A stretch of 14,642 nucleotides of DNA from Candidatus Woesebacteria bacterium. Lineage in GTDB: Bacteria > Patescibacteriota > Microgenomatia > UBA8517. Of the stretch, positions 12,292 to 14,642 are shown one piece after another. The stretch is from assembly GCA_030699485.1 (NCBI GenBank), contig JAUYMM010000071.1, forward strand, positions 1 through 14,642. Direction: 5' to 3'. The stretch's first letter is position 1. Each line of letters begins with the position of its first letter. Below the pieces are notes generated by a model that did not search any database, was not told the origin of the DNA, and saw only the letters and a program-made list of their open reading frames with translations. The translations under genes were made by a program, and so were the position numbers.

Positions 12292-13248
12292 ATGTCAAAT
12301 AATATCCAACTTCCCCATTTTGATGATTATTTGTTATATATAAAAACACAGAATTATTCTGATGAAACTGTTTATAACTATGATAGAGATTTAGAAACAT
12401 TTAGAAATTTTCTAGATTCAGGTCTCTCCTCCCCCATTGAATTTAAAAAAGTTAATAAACAAATAATTAATGAATATAAAGCATACCTTTCTTCTACTGA
12501 TAGAGTGACATCAAAAAATAAATTAAAAAATACTAAAAAACTTTCTTCATACAGCTTAAACAGAGTTCTTTCAAGCTTAAGATCATACACAAAATATTTA
12601 ATTGAAATGGATTTTAATTCATCTATTTCACCTAATTCAATTAAACTTGTTAAAACTGAAAAAAAACACGCTAAAGTAGCTGAGTTTGATCAACTTGTTA
12701 AATTAATTGAAGCTCCACAAAGACTTGAAAAAAATGCAATTGTAGGACTTAGAAATAGAGTTATGCTTGAAGTATTATTTTCAACAGGTATGCGTATTTC
12801 TGAATTGTGTAATCTAAAAAAAGTTGACATTGATGGAACTGGAAAAATTTTCATAATGGGTAAAGGAAAAAAGGAAAGGTTTGTTTATTTAACCCCCAGA
12901 GCAATTGAATTTCTTGATAGTTATTTAAAATCGAGAAAAGACAATCTAGAAAGTTTGTTTATTCCACTACGAGGTTCAAATAGTAAAAAAAGTGATAAAA
13001 AAGTTTCAACAAATTATTTACAATCAAAAATAAAAGAATATCGAGAAAAATTAAAAATAAATGTACCAACATCTGCTCATTCCCTCCGTCATGGCTTTGC
13101 TACTTATTTAGCTGAACAGGGCGCTTCAGCAACAGCAATTCAGTTTCTTTTGGGGCATGAATCATTAAACACAACAACACGTTATTTACATGCATCAGAC
13201 AAATTTGCGGAAGAAACACATAAAAAATATCATCCACTGAAAAAATAG
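12292..13248 (+). CDS. Xer-type tyrosine recombinase (XerC/XerD-like), first copy
   Basis: The 318-residue product has an N-terminal SAM-like DNA-binding domain (FDDYLLYIKTQNYSDETVYNYDRDLETF) and a full catalytic domain: Arg168 in STGMRISEL, Lys191 in MGKGKKERFVYL, His263 and Arg266 in SAHSLRHGFATYL, His289 in LLGHESLNTTTRY, and nucleophile Tyr298. Such enzymes resolve chromosome dimers at dif or integrate mobile DNA. It is somewhat longer than the usual 295-300 because of a charged insert (KNKLKNTKKL, 75-84) and a Ser/Lys-rich loop (about 228-240). A second, different family member follows 40 bases downstream. Which one is XerC and which XerD cannot be decided by reading. Confidence 0.92.
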   Translation: MSNNIQLPHFDDYLLYIKTQNYSDETVYNYDRDLETFRNFLDSGLSSPIEFKKVNKQIINEYKAYLSSTDRVTSKNKLKNTKKLSSYSLNRVLSSLRSYTKYLIEMDFNSSISPNSIKLVKTEKKHAKVAEFDQLVKLIEAPQRLEKNAIVGLRNRVMLEVLFSTGMRISELCNLKKVDIDGTGKIFIMGKGKKERFVYLTPRAIEFLDSYLKSRKDNLESLFIPLRGSNSKKSDKKVSTNYLQSKIKEYREKLKINVPTSAHSLRHGFATYLAEQGASATAIQFLLGHESLNTTTRYLHASDKFAEETHKKYHPLKK

Positions 13249-13251
13249 GAC

Positions 13252-13281
13252 TTGATTATTTGAGGTCGTACAATATATTAT
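13252..13281 (+). promoter_or_regulatory. Promoter of the second recombinase gene
   Basis: TTGATT (13252-13257), 18 bases, then TATTAT (13276-13281), ending 7 bases before ATG 13289. An alternative TACAAT lies at 13269-13274. Confidence 0.45.
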
Positions 13282-13288
13282 TATCTTA

Positions 13289-14170
13289 ATGCCCAACAAT
13301 ACTTTGAGTATTTCTCATCACATTGATGAATTTATTGATTATTTAGATTTAAAAAAGAATTACTCACCTTTAACTATTCGAAATTATTCACATTACTTAA
13401 AAAGATTTTTAAATTTTTTAAAACTTGAAAAAATTGATAATTTAACCGATCTTGATGTCGGTTTAGTAAATAAATACAAAGAGAGTTTAATCAAAATTAA
13501 ACTATCAAAAAAGACAACGGGCTATCATTTAATTTCTCTCCGCAGTTTCTTAAAATGGATGAACAAAAATGGGAAAAATTTATTAAATGTAGATCAAATT
13601 GAAATTCCTAAAGCAGAAGCAAATAAATTAATTTTTCTTAATGGCTTTGATGTTGAAAAATTATTAGAAACTCCAGACTCAAATACAATCCAGGGTAAAC
13701 GTGACCGAGCGATATTGGAGTTGTTTTATGCAACAGGTTTGCGTATCTCAGATTTAACATCTCTTGATAGAGATAGCTTTGATAATTCTAAAAATGAAAT
13801 TAGATTAAAGAAAAAGATATTATTCTTACCCACTCGTGCTATAAAATGGATAGTTGAGTATATTAATAGTAGAAACGATAAAAATAATGCTTTATTTGTA
13901 AGTAGTAAAGGACAAATTACACGTCTTACTCCCCGATCTGTTGAAAGAATGTTAAAAAAATATACAAAAAAGGTTGGATTACCTGATAATATTACACCAA
14001 AAGCGTTGAGGCATTCCTTTGCAACAGACCTATTATTAGCAGGAGCTGAAATAGGTTCAATACAAAAAATGTTGGGTCATAAGAATATATCAACTACTCA
14101 GATTTATACCCACGTTACTAATAAACAGCTCCATGATATCCACGAAACCTTCCATGGGAGGGGAAAGTAA
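13289..14170 (+). CDS. Xer-type tyrosine recombinase, second copy with altered catalytic motifs
   Basis: The 293-residue product has the N-terminal SAM-like domain (IDEFIDYLDLKKNYSPLTIRNYSHYLKRF) and the catalytic domain with Arg152 in YATGLRISDL, Arg241 in PKALRHSFATDL, His264 in MLGHKNISTTQIY and Tyr273. Two departures stand out. The beta-hairpin that normally reads GKGxKxR and supplies the catalytic Lys is shortened to EIRLKKKILFLP (170-181), and the first His of HxxR is Lys238. The core Arg/Arg/His/Tyr set is kept, so it may still be active, perhaps with its partner. It has its own promoter and is followed after one base by the LCP gene, whose ribosome site lies inside its end. Confidence 0.9.
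   Translation: MPNNTLSISHHIDEFIDYLDLKKNYSPLTIRNYSHYLKRFLNFLKLEKIDNLTDLDVGLVNKYKESLIKIKLSKKTTGYHLISLRSFLKWMNKNGKNLLNVDQIEIPKAEANKLIFLNGFDVEKLLETPDSNTIQGKRDRAILELFYATGLRISDLTSLDRDSFDNSKNEIRLKKKILFLPTRAIKWIVEYINSRNDKNNALFVSSKGQITRLTPRSVERMLKKYTKKVGLPDNITPKALRHSFATDLLLAGAEIGSIQKMLGHKNISTTQIYTHVTNKQLHDIHETFHGRGK
14156..14163 (+). promoter_or_regulatory. Shine-Dalgarno-like GGGAGGGG before the LCP gene
   Basis: GGAGG at 14157-14161 lies 10 bases before ATG 14172, inside the end of the recombinase gene. It is the clearest Shine-Dalgarno sequence in the window and belongs to a gene inside an operon, unlike the leaderless promoters. Confidence 0.5.
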
Positions 14171-14171
14171 T

Positions 14172-14642
14172 ATGAAAAAATTATTATTTATTTTAGCAAC
14201 TTTTTTAATTGGAATGGTTTTGGGGTCAGTTGGATACACTAAATTTTTCAAAAACCCAATTACTGCAGAGCTAGAAGTTGTAGCCAATTCCTCTCTTCCA
14301 ACATTAATAGAAGAAGAAAGAGAAACTACTAAAAATGCTAAAACTTTTAATATTTTACTAACTGGCAATGGTGGATCTGGTCATTCTGGAGGAGGCTTAA
14401 TGGATGCAATAATTGTAGTCAATGTTAATGTGACAGATAAAAAAGCAAATATAATTTCATTCCCTCGTGATTTTTGGTTTTCTGGGCACAAAATAAATGC
14501 AGATCCATCATTAAAAGATGCATTAACAGGAGTGACGGGTCTTGCTATTTCTAACTTTATATCTATTGATTTTAATTCTTTTGTAAAAATGATTGATTCG
14601 TTAGAAAGTATTACTGTTGATGTTAAGAAAGCATATACAGAT
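14172..14642 (+). CDS. LytR-CpsA-Psr (LCP) family protein, N-terminal part (runs off window)
   Basis: 157 codons are visible, with no stop before the window ends. An N-terminal signal anchor (KKLLFILATFLIGMVLGSVGY) precedes the LCP domain: FNILLTGNGGSG (59-70), LMDAIIVVNVN (77-87), ISFPRDFWF (95-103, with the conserved Arg99-Asp100), and ISNFISIDFNSFVKMIDSL. LCP enzymes move glycopolymers from lipid carriers to the cell wall on the outer membrane face. The first loop usually carries an Asp (GxD) and an Arg; here it reads GNGGSGHSGGG, while Asp78 is kept. The start follows GGAGG. The end and any LytR_C domain lie outside. Confidence 0.88.
   Translation, partial: MKKLLFILATFLIGMVLGSVGYTKFFKNPITAELEVVANSSLPTLIEEERETTKNAKTFNILLTGNGGSGHSGGGLMDAIIVVNVNVTDKKANIISFPRDFWFSGHKINADPSLKDALTGVTGLAISNFISIDFNSFVKMIDSLESITVDVKKAYTD

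Noticed and set aside
1..14642. CRISPR array, insertion sequence or prophage
   Set aside because: No regularly spaced repeats, transposase or phage genes were seen; the only tandem repeat is the 24-bp one in the TPR gene.
1..14642. Alternative genetic code (UGA read as Gly)
   Set aside because: TGA ends several clear genes at the expected points and is not found inside conserved motifs; tryptophan and glycine use normal codons.

Overview
The window is AT-rich (roughly 30% GC by eye), gene-dense, uses TGA as a stop, and has short intergenic gaps, many overlapping genes and small single-copy housekeeping genes. Together with the gene set (shortened YebC, EF-P with an altered tip, DksA/TraR-type zinc finger protein, LCP protein, Xer-type recombinases, many small membrane proteins of unknown function) this suggests a Candidate Phyla Radiation (Patescibacteria) bacterium, perhaps Microgenomates-like. 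That assignment is inference from gene style, not from a marker-gene search.

Layout. At 1-235 lies the end of the replicative helicase gene dnaB, including the last residues of an intein that would be spliced out just before the conserved SIEQDAD segment. A MazG-like remnant (minus strand), a squalene/phytoene-synthase-like gene and an unrecognised 455-residue protein follow (256-2748). Next come tRNA-Leu(CAA) on the minus strand, efp, a small membrane protein with HxxxD residues on the minus strand, a polytopic membrane protein, and a DksA/TraR zinc finger gene (2803-4860). At 4873-5567 is a compact AbrB/PIN toxin-antitoxin operon with a near-perfect sigma-70 promoter and a possible direct-repeat operator. 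A small unknown gene (minus), an RluA-type pseudouridine synthase, a KefB/CPA2 antiporter with an RCK domain and an anchored LytR_C-like protein fill 5571-9011; the last three plus-strand genes overlap and look like one operon. A TPR protein (minus) with an internal 24-bp tandem repeat is divergent from yebC, which is followed by a polytopic membrane protein (8982-11114). A 741-base non-coding stretch with hairpins and short repeats (11115-11855) precedes a Nudix hydrolase, two dissimilar tandem Xer-type tyrosine recombinases, and the start of an LCP (LytR-CpsA-Psr) gene that runs off the window.

Common themes. Most operon-leading genes have a TATAAT-like -10 box ending only 6-13 bases before the ATG and no Shine-Dalgarno sequence, so transcription would start at or just before the start codon: the genome appears to rely on leaderless mRNAs, with translational coupling (ATGA overlaps) inside operons. 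Translation-related genes recur: EF-P and YebC (both linked to rescue of polyproline stalls), RluA-type rRNA/tRNA modification and a tRNA. Envelope-related genes (LCP, LytR_C-like, antiporter, several membrane proteins) form the second theme.
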